Notes under the pieces: model-generated
The model's database searches: none
What the model saw: only the letters and a program-made list of their open reading frames with translations
Told to the model about the DNA's origin: nothing
Shown here: positions 25,314 to 33,200 of the stretch, piece by piece
Numbering within the stretch: the first letter of the stretch is position 1
Layout of the letters: the number at the start of each line of letters is the position of its first letter
Position numbers and translations under genes: made by a program
DNA from: an uncultured Acidimicrobiales bacterium
GTDB taxonomy: Bacteria > Actinomycetota > Acidimicrobiia > Acidimicrobiales > SZUA-35
DNA: 46,540 nucleotides
Direction: 5' to 3'
NCBI GenBank assembly: GCA_937997485.1
Contig: CALKTH010000140.1
Coordinates: forward strand, 1-46,540

Positions 25314-27462
25314 CGTTGTCCTCCAGCGCTCCCAAGGTCCGGACGTCGTCGTCAGGTTGCTCCAGGCGGAGTTGAGGGAGCGGGTCAGCGGCGTTCCACC
25401 AACCGTCACCCAGCTTCATCCGGACGTAGAAGGTCCCCTGATCCAGGGCGCCGTCAGGCACGTCGATGACCACCGACGCGCCGGGCGGTAGGCCAGCCAT
25501 GCCAGCAGGAACCCAATCGCTGCCGTCCCAAACATCCATGGCGGCGATGAACCCCGGCGTGTCGAGGACGAGGTTGTCGTCGCCCGTTGTGGTCGCGGGC
25601 GTGATCGCCACGGTCAACGGGAACTCCTCGAAGCCACGAGCCGGGTCGGACACGGCCGTGCCGTTGAATCCCCGCAAAATGCTGACCCGGTTGGTGGCCT
25701 GATCGAACGTATCGGTGCCCTCGATGGCCGAAACAGAGACGAACCCTGTTCGGCCGTTCGCAATGGAACGGCCCTTGTCTGTGGAGAGCGGACCGGCGGG
25801 CTCTCGGGTCCAGCCAACGACAAGAACGTTGCCTGGCGCTCGGACGGAGGGATTCCGACTCAGCCAGTTGCTGAAGACTGAGGGATTCACGGGCGGCCCA
25901 TTCGCCCGGCTGAAGTCCTGGTTGAACATTCGTTCCATCAGCGGATCGCGATCGAACACGAAGCCGCCGGGATTGGACATGCTGATGTCAGCGGACTCGC
26001 CGGGGCCAAGGCTGGTGACGGTGTCTGCGCCCCGACCACTGTTCACAATGACTTCCTCGAGCGTGTGTGTCGTGAGATTGGTGATCGTGCCCTCCAGCTT
26101 CCCGTCCACGATCTGCAGGTCGACGTCCCACGACTGATCAGCGCTTCCCGGCTCGAGTGACCGCTCGGCGTTGATGACACCGACGCCACCCGGCGGCAGG
26201 TCGAGGACCAGCTCATCGCCGCGCAGCGTGGCCGACTGATTGACCTGACCGGGGCCGAACTCGAAGAAGTCCTCGAACGACCCGGCGCTTGCTCGCCAAT
26301 TGTCGCCCAAGTCCAGGCCGGAGAAGCCGCCATTGGGCGAGGAGACGAGCGCCTGTGTGGAGATGATCTGTCCGGCCGGAAGGTCGACGACCAGCGTTCC
26401 GTGGGCCGCCGTCACGTTGTCCCGAAGCTGGGAGCCTGCAGCCCACACCAGGCCGGTCGTCAGCGCCGCCAACGCGGGCACCGCCAGCCAGAGCAGCGGC
26501 TCGCGGTTTGTCCGGCGGAAGAACACGTACGCGATTGGTCCGGCCAGCGCGGCGTAGCCGATGAGGAGGAAAACGATCGTTTCGATCTCTGGAACCTTCA
26601 CACCGGCATCGGCGGCCAGGATGAAGGAGGCAGGCATTCCGCCGAAACCGCCGAACGGGAGCTCATCGCGGGAGCGGGTGGGAGTTGGGCTCAGCAAGCC
26701 ATCGAACCCCGACGCCTCGATGGCGCCGTCCGTGAACAAGATCTCCCCGAGGCCGACCCGACCTCGCTCGTCGTCCACCATCTCGACGGCGGAGCCGAAC
26801 GATCCGGGGAGCGGCACTGCGGCGCTGTCGTCGATGACCAAACGTCCACCACCGGCGACCCAGGCGAAGGTGGCCTCCAACTGCTCAGCATCGAGCGAGC
26901 GGACATCCGCCGCGGACGCGGCGACGTGAGTGAATACCGAGAGCGCGTCGGGACCGTTCAGCAACAGCGACGTGTCGACGGCAAACAGACGAGCCTGCCC
27001 GATCTCCACCGCTAAGTCCGCGGTTTCGTCGAAACCGGGGGCGGCCAAATCGGGGAGCAGTCCCACGATTTCTTCGTTGTTGGCCGGGATCAGGTTGAAG
27101 TTCCGGGTGGCTGGCTGATCGGACCGTTCCGAAGAAACCGAGATCTGTCCGTTGCCGCCCCATGGGGGCGTCGGTGTCATCACGACGAACTGGCGAGACG
27201 AGCCTCCCGCCAGTTCGTACGGTTGGCGTGCAGTGGTCTGGCCCTCGAAGGTGACCGTGATCGTGCCGGACGTGGCGCCATCGGCCCTGATCGTGACGAG
27301 CAGCGGCGTGACCTGACCGGGAACGAAACGTCCGCCAGCCGGAGTCGTGACCTCGATGTCGCTTTGCGCCGTAGCCGGGGTCACCCAGCTGCCGAGTGTC
27401 ATCTGAACCAGGAGCGCGACGATCGCCGTAGTGAAGAACACCGCTCTCGTACACCGCTGCAT
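25306..27462 (-). CDS. Secreted/membrane protein of unknown function heading the second MoxR operon
   Basis: A 718-residue protein with a signal peptide (residues 1-33, ending near ATAQS), a beta-rich outward domain, two membrane helices near residues 320-340 and 348-368 (VFLLIGYAALAGPIAYVFF and LLWLAVPALAALTTGLVWA), and a second outward beta-rich region of about 340 residues. I recognise no catalytic motif. The ATG at 27462 has GAGGTGG upstream; ATG 27477 is a less likely alternative. It overlaps the ABC ATPase start and is divergent from ffh, so it is the first gene of the seven-gene operon. It may be the envelope-exposed partner of the ABC exporter, by position only. Confidence 0.78.
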   Translation of the reverse strand: MQRCTRAVFFTTAIVALLVQMTLGSWVTPATAQSDIEVTTPAGGRFVPGQVTPLLVTIRADGATSGTITVTFEGQTTARQPYELAGGSSRQFVVMTPTPPWGGNGQISVSSERSDQPATRNFNLIPANNEEIVGLLPDLAAPGFDETADLAVEIGQARLFAVDTSLLLNGPDALSVFTHVAASAADVRSLDAEQLEATFAWVAGGGRLVIDDSAAVPLPGSFGSAVEMVDDERGRVGLGEILFTDGAIEASGFDGLLSPTPTRSRDELPFGGFGGMPASFILAADAGVKVPEIETIVFLLIGYAALAGPIAYVFFRRTNREPLLWLAVPALAALTTGLVWAAGSQLRDNVTAAHGTLVVDLPAGQIISTQALVSSPNGGFSGLDLGDNWRASAGSFEDFFEFGPGQVNQSATLRGDELVLDLPPGGVGVINAERSLEPGSADQSWDVDLQIVDGKLEGTITNLTTHTLEEVIVNSGRGADTVTSLGPGESADISMSNPGGFVFDRDPLMERMFNQDFSRANGPPVNPSVFSNWLSRNPSVRAPGNVLVVGWTREPAGPLSTDKGRSIANGRTGFVSVSAIEGTDTFDQATNRVSILRGFNGTAVSDPARGFEEFPLTVAITPATTTGDDNLVLDTPGFIAAMDVWDGSDWVPAGMAGLPPGASVVIDVPDGALDQGTFYVRMKLGDGWWNAADPLPQLRLEQPDDDVRTLGALEDNDA

Positions 27463-27568
27463 GTGCCACCTCAGCAAATCGACGAAGCCGTCTCGTTGGG
27501 AGACGCATGATGTCAGACGTTCGAACGACCCCGCAGGTTCCCGACCAAGGGGAATTCTTTGAGGGCGC

Positions 27569-27574
27569 TAGCAT
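27569..27574 (+). promoter_or_regulatory. -10 hexamer TAGCAT upstream of ffh
   Basis: TAGCAT lies ten bases before ATG 27585. The 11-base string CGCTAGCATCG here recurs at 29092-29102 before rpsP, supporting a shared promoter element. Confidence 0.5.
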
Positions 27575-27584
27575 CGGTCGCCGT

Positions 27585-29072
27585 ATGTTCCAGTCGCTCA
27601 CAGACACATTCGACGGCATCTTCGGCCGCCTTCGAAACAAGGGTGTTCTCACCGAATCCGACATCGACGAGGCTCTCAAAGAGATCCGCGTCGCCCTCTT
27701 GGAGGCCGATGTCAACATTGGCGTGGTCCGCAGCTTGCGCGATCGCATCAAGGCGCGGGCACTCGGCGAGGAAGTGCACAAGGCACTGAACCCGGCCCAG
27801 CAGGTCGTCAAGATCGTCAACGAAGAGCTCACTGCGAGCCTCGGTGGCGAGACCATCTCGATCACCTACAACTCGAAGCCGCCCACCGTCGTCATGATGG
27901 CGGGCCTTCAGGGCTCGGGTAAGACGACCACCTCCGGCAAGCTCGCGAAGTGGTTCAAGAGCCAGGGCCGCAATCCACTGCTGGTCGGCGCCGATCTCCA
28001 GCGCCCTGCCGCCGTCGAGCAGCTTCGGACTCTCGGCCGCCAGGTCGACGTTCCCGTCTTCTCTGAAGCCTCTGATCCTGTCACCGTTGCTGGCAAGGCG
28101 GTCGCCGAGGCGAAGGCCACCGGCCGAGACGTCGTCATCGTCGACACCGCTGGTCGTCTGGCCATCGACGAAGAGCTGATGGAGCAGGTTCGAGACATCT
28201 CGAACGCTGTTTCTCCCGACTACACCTTCCTTGTTGTCGATGCCATGACCGGCCAGGACGCCGTCACGGTGGCCGAAGCCTTCAATGAGAAGCTCAGCCT
28301 CGATGGCGTCATTCTCACCAAGCTCGATGGCGACGCCCGAGGTGGTGCTGCCCTCTCGGTGAAGGAAGTCGTCGGCAAGCCAATCGCCTTCGCCGCCACC
28401 GGCGAGAAGCTCGACGAGTTCGAGCTCTTCCACCCGGACCGCATGGCCAGCCGCATCCTCGGCATGGGCGACATGCTCACCCTCATCGAGAAGGCCGAGG
28501 AGACCTTCGAGAAGGAAGAGGCTGAAGAGGCGGCCAAGGCCCTGATGGAGGGCCGCTTCACCCTCGATGACTTCCTCGAGCAGATGCAGCAGCTCAAGAA
28601 GATGGGTCCGCTCGGTGGCCTCGTCAAGATGCTGCCGGGTCTCCCGAAGGAGATGCGCGACGTCGATGTCGACGACGGCCAGCTCGGTCAGGTCGAAGCG
28701 ATCATCTATTCGATGACCACCGAAGAACGCGCCACCCCGGAAATCATCGACGCCTCTCGTCGAGCCCGCATCGCCAAGGGCTCGGGCACCAACGCCAATC
28801 AGGTCTCGTTGCTCATCAAGCAGTTCACCGAGATGCAGAAGATGATGAAGCGGATGGGTGGCCTGGGGACCAAGAAGGCCGCCAAGGGGCGCAAGGGCAA
28901 GAACAAGAAGAAGAAGGGTCCCGGTGGCGGGCGCGTGACGGCGAAGAAGACCGCACGCATCACCGAGCCCGGACAGAAGAAGACCAAGGCGCCGTTGATG
29001 CTTCCTGGCCTCGACCGCATGGATGCCAAGGACTTTGACGAGCTGGCCGATCAGCTCGACGAACTCTCCTGA
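27585..29072 (+). CDS. ffh: Signal recognition particle protein Ffh
   Basis: A 495-residue SRP54 GTPase. N domain FQSLTDTFDGIFGRLRNKG, G domain with G1 GLQGSGKTTTSGK (about 106-118), DLQRPAAVEQL, DTAGRLAIDEELM, TKLDGDARGG and GEKLDEFELFHPDRMASRILGMGD, then the Met-rich M domain (about 320-430, FLEQMQQLKKMGPLGGLVKMLPG, MKRMGG) that binds 4.5S RNA and signal peptides. A lysine-rich extension follows. ATG 27585 is chosen because known Ffh proteins begin at MFxSLTD; ATGs at 27507/27510 would add 25-26 unusual residues and read through the -10 hexamer. It starts the ribosomal/tRNA operon. No 4.5S RNA gene was seen here. Confidence 0.96.
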   Translation: MFQSLTDTFDGIFGRLRNKGVLTESDIDEALKEIRVALLEADVNIGVVRSLRDRIKARALGEEVHKALNPAQQVVKIVNEELTASLGGETISITYNSKPPTVVMMAGLQGSGKTTTSGKLAKWFKSQGRNPLLVGADLQRPAAVEQLRTLGRQVDVPVFSEASDPVTVAGKAVAEAKATGRDVVIVDTAGRLAIDEELMEQVRDISNAVSPDYTFLVVDAMTGQDAVTVAEAFNEKLSLDGVILTKLDGDARGGAALSVKEVVGKPIAFAATGEKLDEFELFHPDRMASRILGMGDMLTLIEKAEETFEKEEAEEAAKALMEGRFTLDDFLEQMQQLKKMGPLGGLVKMLPGLPKEMRDVDVDDGQLGQVEAIIYSMTTEERATPEIIDASRRARIAKGSGTNANQVSLLIKQFTEMQKMMKRMGGLGTKKAAKGRKGKNKKKKGPGGGRVTAKKTARITEPGQKKTKAPLMLPGLDRMDAKDFDELADQLDELS

Positions 29073-29094
29073 CCGATTCCCGAACCCACGCCGC

Positions 29095-29100
29095 TAGCAT
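29095..29100 (+). promoter_or_regulatory. -10 hexamer TAGCAT upstream of rpsP
   Basis: Same hexamer and flanks as before ffh. Initiation about seven bases later would leave a leader of roughly 60 bases before ATG 29166, which is preceded by AGAGAGAA acting as ribosome binding site. Confidence 0.45.
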
Positions 29101-29165
29101 CGTGGGCTGCCCGAGTCGCGCCTCCCGCGCTCGCGAAGAACGACACCAGAGAAGAGAGAACCAAG

Positions 29166-29501
29166 ATGGCCGTACGTCTCCGCCTCATGCGGACGGGAAA
29201 GAAAAAGCAGCCGAGCTACCGCATTGTTGCTGCCGATGCCCGTTCCCCCCGTGATGGACGATTCATCGAGATCGTGGGCACCTACAACCCGCGCACCGAG
29301 CCTTCGGAGATCCGTGTGGACTCCGCGAAGGCTGTTGGCTGGCTTCGCAATGGCGCCCAGCCCAGCGAGCGCGTGAAGAAGCTTCTCGAGGTTTCCGGTG
29401 CCTGGGCCGATTTCGAGTCCGGCAAGACCAAGGAAGAACTCGAAGCCGCAGCTGAGGCAGCCAAGGCTGCTGAAGTTGCTGCTGCAGGGGCCGACGCGTG
29501 A
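29166..29501 (+). CDS. rpsP: 30S ribosomal protein S16
   Basis: A 111-residue protein. The first ~80 residues are canonical S16: [33 protein letters not shown] and [15 protein letters not shown]. The C-terminal ~30 residues are an Ala/Glu-rich tail, common in actinobacterial S16. S16 helps to fold the 5' domain of 16S rRNA. The TGA overlaps the GTG of the next gene, khpA (GTGA). Confidence 0.97.
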   Translation: MAVRLRLMRTGKKKQPSYRIVAADARSPRDGRFIEIVGTYNPRTEPSEIRVDSAKAVGWLRNGAQPSERVKKLLEVSGAWADFESGKTKEELEAAAEAAKAAEVAAAGADA

Positions 29502-29758
29502 GCGCCGAGTCGCTCGCACCCACCGCTCACGCCGTTCTTCTCCACCTCTGCCAGTCGGTCGTCAGCGATGCTGATGCCGTCTCCATCGAGGAATCCGAAG
29601 CTGGCGACGATCGGGTCCGGTTCGACGTGAGCGTCGACAAGGACGACATGGGTCGCGTGATCGGCCGCCGCGGCCGAGTGGCTTCGGCCATCCGCACTGT
29701 TGTTGCTGCTGCAGGCGCCAAGGACGGCGTCGGCACCGAAGTCGAATTCGTCGACTGA
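29498..29758 (+). CDS. khpA: KH-domain RNA-binding protein (KhpA-like)
   Basis: An 86-residue single KH domain protein. [18 protein letters not shown] contains the GxxG RNA-binding loop (GRRG). It lies in its usual place between rpsP and rimM. KhpA binds RNA, often as a heterodimer with KhpB, and affects cell elongation and division in other Gram-positives. GTG 29498 overlaps the rpsP stop. Confidence 0.93.
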   Translation: MSAESLAPTAHAVLLHLCQSVVSDADAVSIEESEAGDDRVRFDVSVDKDDMGRVIGRRGRVASAIRTVVAAAGAKDGVGTEVEFVD

Positions 29759-29771
29759 GTCCGTTCCGTTC

Positions 29772-30269
29772 ATGACCGATCGTCTCGAGCTGGGATACGT
29801 CAGCCGGGCGCACGGCCTCAAGGGCGAACTCTCGCTCAAACTCTCAACAGACCGCACCGGTGAGCGTCTCGCTCCCGGTGCTGTTCTGTATCTGAACGAC
29901 GATGCGTTCACCGTGAAAGCCTCCAAGCCACACGGCAAGAAGTGGCTTGTGCACCTGCATGAGGTGAAGGGCCGGGAAGCGGCCGAAGCGCTCCAGGGCC
30001 GCACGATCACAGGTGACCCGCTCGATCCCGACGACTTGGATGAGGGCGAGTTCTTCATTCACGAGATGTTTGGCCTCACCGTCGTGGATCAGCACGGTGT
30101 TGAACACGGCAAGGTCACCAGCGTCATCGACAACCCGGCATCCGACATTCTCGAGCTGGCGAGCGGTCGACTCGTGCCGCTGAACTTTTACGTTTCTCAC
30201 GACGACCACGTCGTCAATGTCGACGTACCCGTCGGCCTTCTCGATGATGGAGCGGAAGAAGCGCGCTAG
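29772..30269 (+). CDS. rimM: Ribosome maturation factor RimM
   Basis: A 165-residue protein with the RimM N domain (LELGYVSRAHGLKGELSLKL) and PRC-barrel C domain (EFFIHEMFGLTVVDQHGVEHGKV, RLVPLNFYVSHDDHVVNVDVPVGLLD). It helps to mature the 30S head by binding S19. ATG 29772 follows the khpA stop by 13 bases. Its TAG stop is shared, on the opposite strand, with the TAG of a convergent methyltransferase gene (CTAG at 30266-30269). This breaks the usual direct rimM-trmD junction. Confidence 0.95.
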   Translation: MTDRLELGYVSRAHGLKGELSLKLSTDRTGERLAPGAVLYLNDDAFTVKASKPHGKKWLVHLHEVKGREAAEALQGRTITGDPLDPDDLDEGEFFIHEMFGLTVVDQHGVEHGKVTSVIDNPASDILELASGRLVPLNFYVSHDDHVVNVDVPVGLLDDGAEEAR

Positions 30270-31387
30270 GCGCAGCCCGTGGAACTCTCAACCGTTGCGT
30301 CGTCTCGATCAACAGCGCCGCGCACGAGTACCAAACTCGCCTGCCGAGCCACGATGTCGAAGCGCTGGGCCAGGGAGTCTTCCGCTTCGGCCAAACGCCG
30401 GGCCCACGCCGCTGAAGGCTTCGCTCCCATTCGCGACAGAACGGCGAGTGGGTAGCGGGCGAGGGCGCCGTGCATGGTGATCGAAACATCGTCGAACGAA
30501 CCCCTCGCTGGCTCCAGCCGCGCCTCGTCCATTGGCTTGCATCGAATGCCAGGTGTCGCCCGACCAAACAGCTTCACACCGATGTTGTAGAGCGGTGCGC
30601 GCCAGATATCGACCGATGCGAACCGGGCGCCGCCCGCCATCACTCTCGAGATCTCGGGGAAGGACTCGGCAGTGACCGTGTGGTGGATGGAGCTTCCCGA
30701 GTAGACCCTGTCGAAGACGGCGTCGGCGAATGGGAGTTCCTCGGCGATGCCACAGACCACGTCGAGGCGATGGTCTAGGCCGACTGAGGCCGCGAGTTCG
30801 CGAGAGAACTGAAGTTCGGCCAGGACGGGGCTGACCAGCGTTGCTCGGTCGGCACCGGCCACCAGAAAGTTGAGTGCATGCGTGCCGCGGCCGCCGATCT
30901 GCAGGCAGGTCACAAAGGCACCTGGCGCAGCGAAGGGTCCGAGATGCTGATACGCCGCGGCGACTGCTCCCGCGGTGTTCCCGCCGCGCTGTCCCCGAAC
31001 CGGCGCCCACTGAGGAGCAGCGCGGTCGTCCTGCACGTTCATCCGCAGGCGAAGTGACTTCTCAGCGCGAGCCAGACTGTCGTCTCCAACGCCTGTCCAC
31101 GCGGTGTAGAAGCTCATCTCCTCGTATGCCTCGGCGTAGCGCTGGTGGTGTGGGTCTGTTCCCGCCTCTTCCGAGGAGGCGCCTTCAGCGAGCCACATCT
31201 CTGGGGACAGCAAGATCGGTATCCCGTCGATCACGGGAAACGCCCCGGAACGATCGGCACGAACAAGAAAGGTCGGGACGCTGCTCGCCGACGCCGGATG
31301 GCCGCGCTCAGCTGGTGGAACGAAACCCTTCAGCGGACCCGACTGTTCGTGCAGCGCTTGACGAGTCACAGGGCAACGGAGGTTCAC
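30266..31387 (-). CDS. SAM-dependent methyltransferase with Trm112-like N-terminal segment
   Basis: A 373-residue protein. Its N terminus (NLRCPVTRQAL ... FPVIDGIPILL) matches the Trm112/UPF0434 zinc-ribbon-like pattern, though only one Cys is evident in the first motif. The methyltransferase core follows at about 160-290: CLQIGGRGTHALNFLVAGA is motif I, IAEELPFADAVFDRVYSGSSIHH the acidic and post-I motifs. GTG 31387 is preceded by CAGAAT seven bases upstream, suggesting a leaderless start. The gene is antisense to, and inserted between, rimM and trmD, and shares its stop with rimM. Methyltransferases of this kind modify small molecules or glycolipids as often as RNA; the substrate is unknown. 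Base composition looks like its neighbours. Confidence 0.8.
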   Translation of the reverse strand: MNLRCPVTRQALHEQSGPLKGFVPPAERGHPASASSVPTFLVRADRSGAFPVIDGIPILLSPEMWLAEGASSEEAGTDPHHQRYAEAYEEMSFYTAWTGVGDDSLARAEKSLRLRMNVQDDRAAPQWAPVRGQRGGNTAGAVAAAYQHLGPFAAPGAFVTCLQIGGRGTHALNFLVAGADRATLVSPVLAELQFSRELAASVGLDHRLDVVCGIAEELPFADAVFDRVYSGSSIHHTVTAESFPEISRVMAGGARFASVDIWRAPLYNIGVKLFGRATPGIRCKPMDEARLEPARGSFDDVSITMHGALARYPLAVLSRMGAKPSAAWARRLAEAEDSLAQRFDIVARQASLVLVRGAVDRDDATVESSTGCA

Positions 31388-31430
31388 GTCTGAGATTCTG
31401 CCTCACAACCCCGTGGCACGGGTCGGTCGT

Positions 31431-31436
31431 TAGCCT
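31431..31436 (+). promoter_or_regulatory. -10 hexamer TAGCCT, leaderless start of trmD
   Basis: TAGCCT is followed by seven bases and then ATG 31444. A local promoter makes sense because the antisense methyltransferase separates trmD from rimM. Confidence 0.5.
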
Positions 31437-31443
31437 CAGCGCC

Positions 31444-32205
31444 ATGCGTGTCGATGTGCTCACCATCTTCCCGGAGCTGATTGACCAGTATGCCGGCGCC
31501 AGCATCCTCGGTCGGGCGCAGAGCGCCGGGCTCCTCGACGTGCGGACCCACGACCTACGTGACGCGACGAGCGACGTCCACCGAACGGTGGACGATTCGC
31601 CGTTCGGCGGGGGAGCGGGGATGGTTCTCAAGCCTGAGCCCATCTACGAAACCGTTCGTCGTGAGGACGTGGCGCGGCCCCTCTTCTATCTCTCCCCAGC
31701 AGGTCGGCGGCTCGATCAGCCGTTCGCCGCCGAGTTGGCGGAACTCGATGGGTTCTCGCTCCTGTGTGGTCGTTACGAGGGCGTCGACGAGCGGGTGCGA
31801 GACGACCTGATCGACGGTGAGATCTCGATTGGAGACTACGTCCTCGCCGGTGGCGAGCTCGGAGCGCTCGTGGTGATCGAGGCGGTGGCTCGGCTTCGAC
31901 CAGGTGTGCTCGGCAACTCGGCCTCGCCCGAAGATGAGTCCTTTGGCACCGGGCTCGGTGGAGGCGGTCTGCTCGAGTATCCCCAGTACACGAGGCCAGC
32001 AGAGTTTGAAGGGCGGGCGATTCCGGACGTGCTTCGCTCCGGTAACCACAAGCTCATTGAGGACTGGCGGCTCGCTCAGGCGCTTGCTCGCACCATCGAG
32101 CATCGGCCCGATCTGATCCGGGCCCGCGGTGGCCTGTCGGCCGCCGAGGAGAAGTTGCTGGCCCGGTTCGAGCTCGCGCGTGGAAGCGACGCAGCGGAGC
32201 AATAA
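31444..32205 (+). CDS. trmD: tRNA (guanine-N1-)-methyltransferase TrmD
   Basis: A 253-residue SPOUT methyltransferase that makes m1G37 next to the anticodon. Knot and active-site motifs are present: [12 protein letters not shown] at the start, [52 protein letters not shown] and the C-terminal YTRPAEFEG and [13 protein letters not shown]. The ATG at 31444 gives the normal N terminus and sits seven bases from a -10 hexamer; longer in-frame extensions upstream are antisense to the methyltransferase and not credible. Confidence 0.97.
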   Translation: MRVDVLTIFPELIDQYAGASILGRAQSAGLLDVRTHDLRDATSDVHRTVDDSPFGGGAGMVLKPEPIYETVRREDVARPLFYLSPAGRRLDQPFAAELAELDGFSLLCGRYEGVDERVRDDLIDGEISIGDYVLAGGELGALVVIEAVARLRPGVLGNSASPEDESFGTGLGGGGLLEYPQYTRPAEFEGRAIPDVLRSGNHKLIEDWRLAQALARTIEHRPDLIRARGGLSAAEEKLLARFELARGSDAAEQ

Positions 32206-32315
32206 CCTTGCGAGCTGCACCGAGCGGTGTCATCACACCCTCGCAACTTCACACCTCGACGTCGCCCCGACCCTTCGGCCCGACCTCTCAGGACCTTGAC
32301 TCAGGAATTCGCATC

Positions 32316-32663
32316 ATGAACCTCATCGATCTCGTCGAGCAGTCACAGTTCCGTGACGACATCCCGGAATTCAACCCTGGCGACACCGTCAAGGTCCACG
32401 TGAAGGTCGTCGAAGGCAACCGCGAGCGTGTCCAGGTCTTCCAAGGCGTGGTCATCGCCATGCGCGGTGCCGGTGCCGGAGAATCGTTCAAGGTCCGCAA
32501 GCTCAGCTTCGGCGTGGGCGTGGAGCGTACGTTCCCCAAGAACAGCCCGATCATCGACAAGGTCGAGGTCGTGACCCGCGGCGACGTGCGCCGCGCCAAG
32601 CTCTACTACTTGCGTGATCGCGTCGGCAAGGCCGCCAAGGTCAAGGAAAAGCGCGACCGCTAG
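32316..32663 (+). CDS. rplS: 50S ribosomal protein L19
   Basis: A 115-residue L19: [47 protein letters not shown] and [19 protein letters not shown] are diagnostic. It lies at the 30S-50S interface. ATG 32316 has AGGA 12 bases upstream; 110 bases separate it from trmD. A terminator-like hairpin follows at 32695-32715. In many relatives lepB and rnhB come next; both are missing here. Confidence 0.97.
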   Translation: MNLIDLVEQSQFRDDIPEFNPGDTVKVHVKVVEGNRERVQVFQGVVIAMRGAGAGESFKVRKLSFGVGVERTFPKNSPIIDKVEVVTRGDVRRAKLYYLRDRVGKAAKVKEKRDR

Positions 32664-32671
32664 CGCGGCTC

Positions 32672-32718
32672 GACTCTTTCGAGAGTCCGACCCCGCCCCT
32701 GGGTTCGAGAGGGGCTTT
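32672..32718 (+). terminator. Two hairpins after rplS, the second terminator-like
   Basis: The first hairpin is GACTCT-TTCG-AGAGTC (32672-32687). The second has arms GCCCCT (32695-32700) and AGGGGC (32710-32715) followed by TTTGT, the form of a weak intrinsic terminator. It would end the trmD-rplS transcript. Confidence 0.6.
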
Positions 32719-32774
32719 GTGCAGTTGTTGCGCCGGGCGTCTACAGGCGCGCCGTTCGAGCTGCCTGCACACAC

Positions 32775-33179
32775 ATGCCAAACAACACGAACCGTGCCAG
32801 CAAGGATCGATTCAACAGGGATCGGGCAAACAAGGACTTCGGCGACCAAGGCGAGGATCTCGCCGCGGCCTGGTACGAAGCCGAGGGTTGGATCGTCGTC
32901 GACCGCAACTACCGGCTCCGCACCGGCGAGATCGACGTGATCTGTATTCGGGAGTCGGCGGATCACACACGGACGGTTGCGTTCGTCGAGGTGAAGGCTC
33001 GCTCGTCGTCTCGCTACGGCGGGGGCGTGGCTGCGGTCGGCTGGAAGAAGCAGCAAACGATTCGCAACACGGCGAGCTCGTGACTGCGTAAACAACGGGT
33101 GACCTTCGACGAGATCCGCTTCGACGTCATCGAAGTGAGTGCGGAGGGCGGGATCACGCCCTACGTGGCATGTTTCTGA
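32775..33179 (+). pseudogene. yraN: UPF0102 (YraN) protein interrupted by in-frame TGA at a Trp position
   Basis: The frame begins with a normal UPF0102 nuclease-like domain (GDQGEDLAAAWYEAEGW, RNYRLRTGEIDVICI, AFVEVKARSSSRYGGG) and stops at TGA 33081-33083, after 102 residues. The same frame continues for 31 codons to TGA 33177-33179 with LRKQ and EIRFDVIEV, the expected C-terminal motif of the family. Compared with YraN of other bacteria, the TGA sits exactly where Trp stands in the TAR-W-LA helix. A TGG-to-TGA change is therefore the simplest reading: pseudogene, sequencing error or occasional read-through. I see no SECIS-like hairpin after it. UPF0102 proteins are predicted Holliday-junction-resolvase-fold nucleases of unclear role. 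Confidence 0.7.
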
Positions 33180-33200
33180 TTCCGTACTAGAACGAGGCCT

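Noticed and set aside
27507..27584. N-terminal extension of Ffh from ATG 27507
   Set aside because: Known Ffh proteins begin at MFxSLTD, and the extension would be translated through the likely -10 hexamer.
30874..31443. Long N-terminal extension of TrmD
   Set aside because: It is antisense to the methyltransferase, Arg-rich and unlike any TrmD; the family start is ATG 31444.
33081..33083. Selenocysteine in YraN
   Set aside because: The TGA aligns with Trp in the family, there is no redox motif around it and I found no SECIS-like hairpin 15-40 bases downstream.
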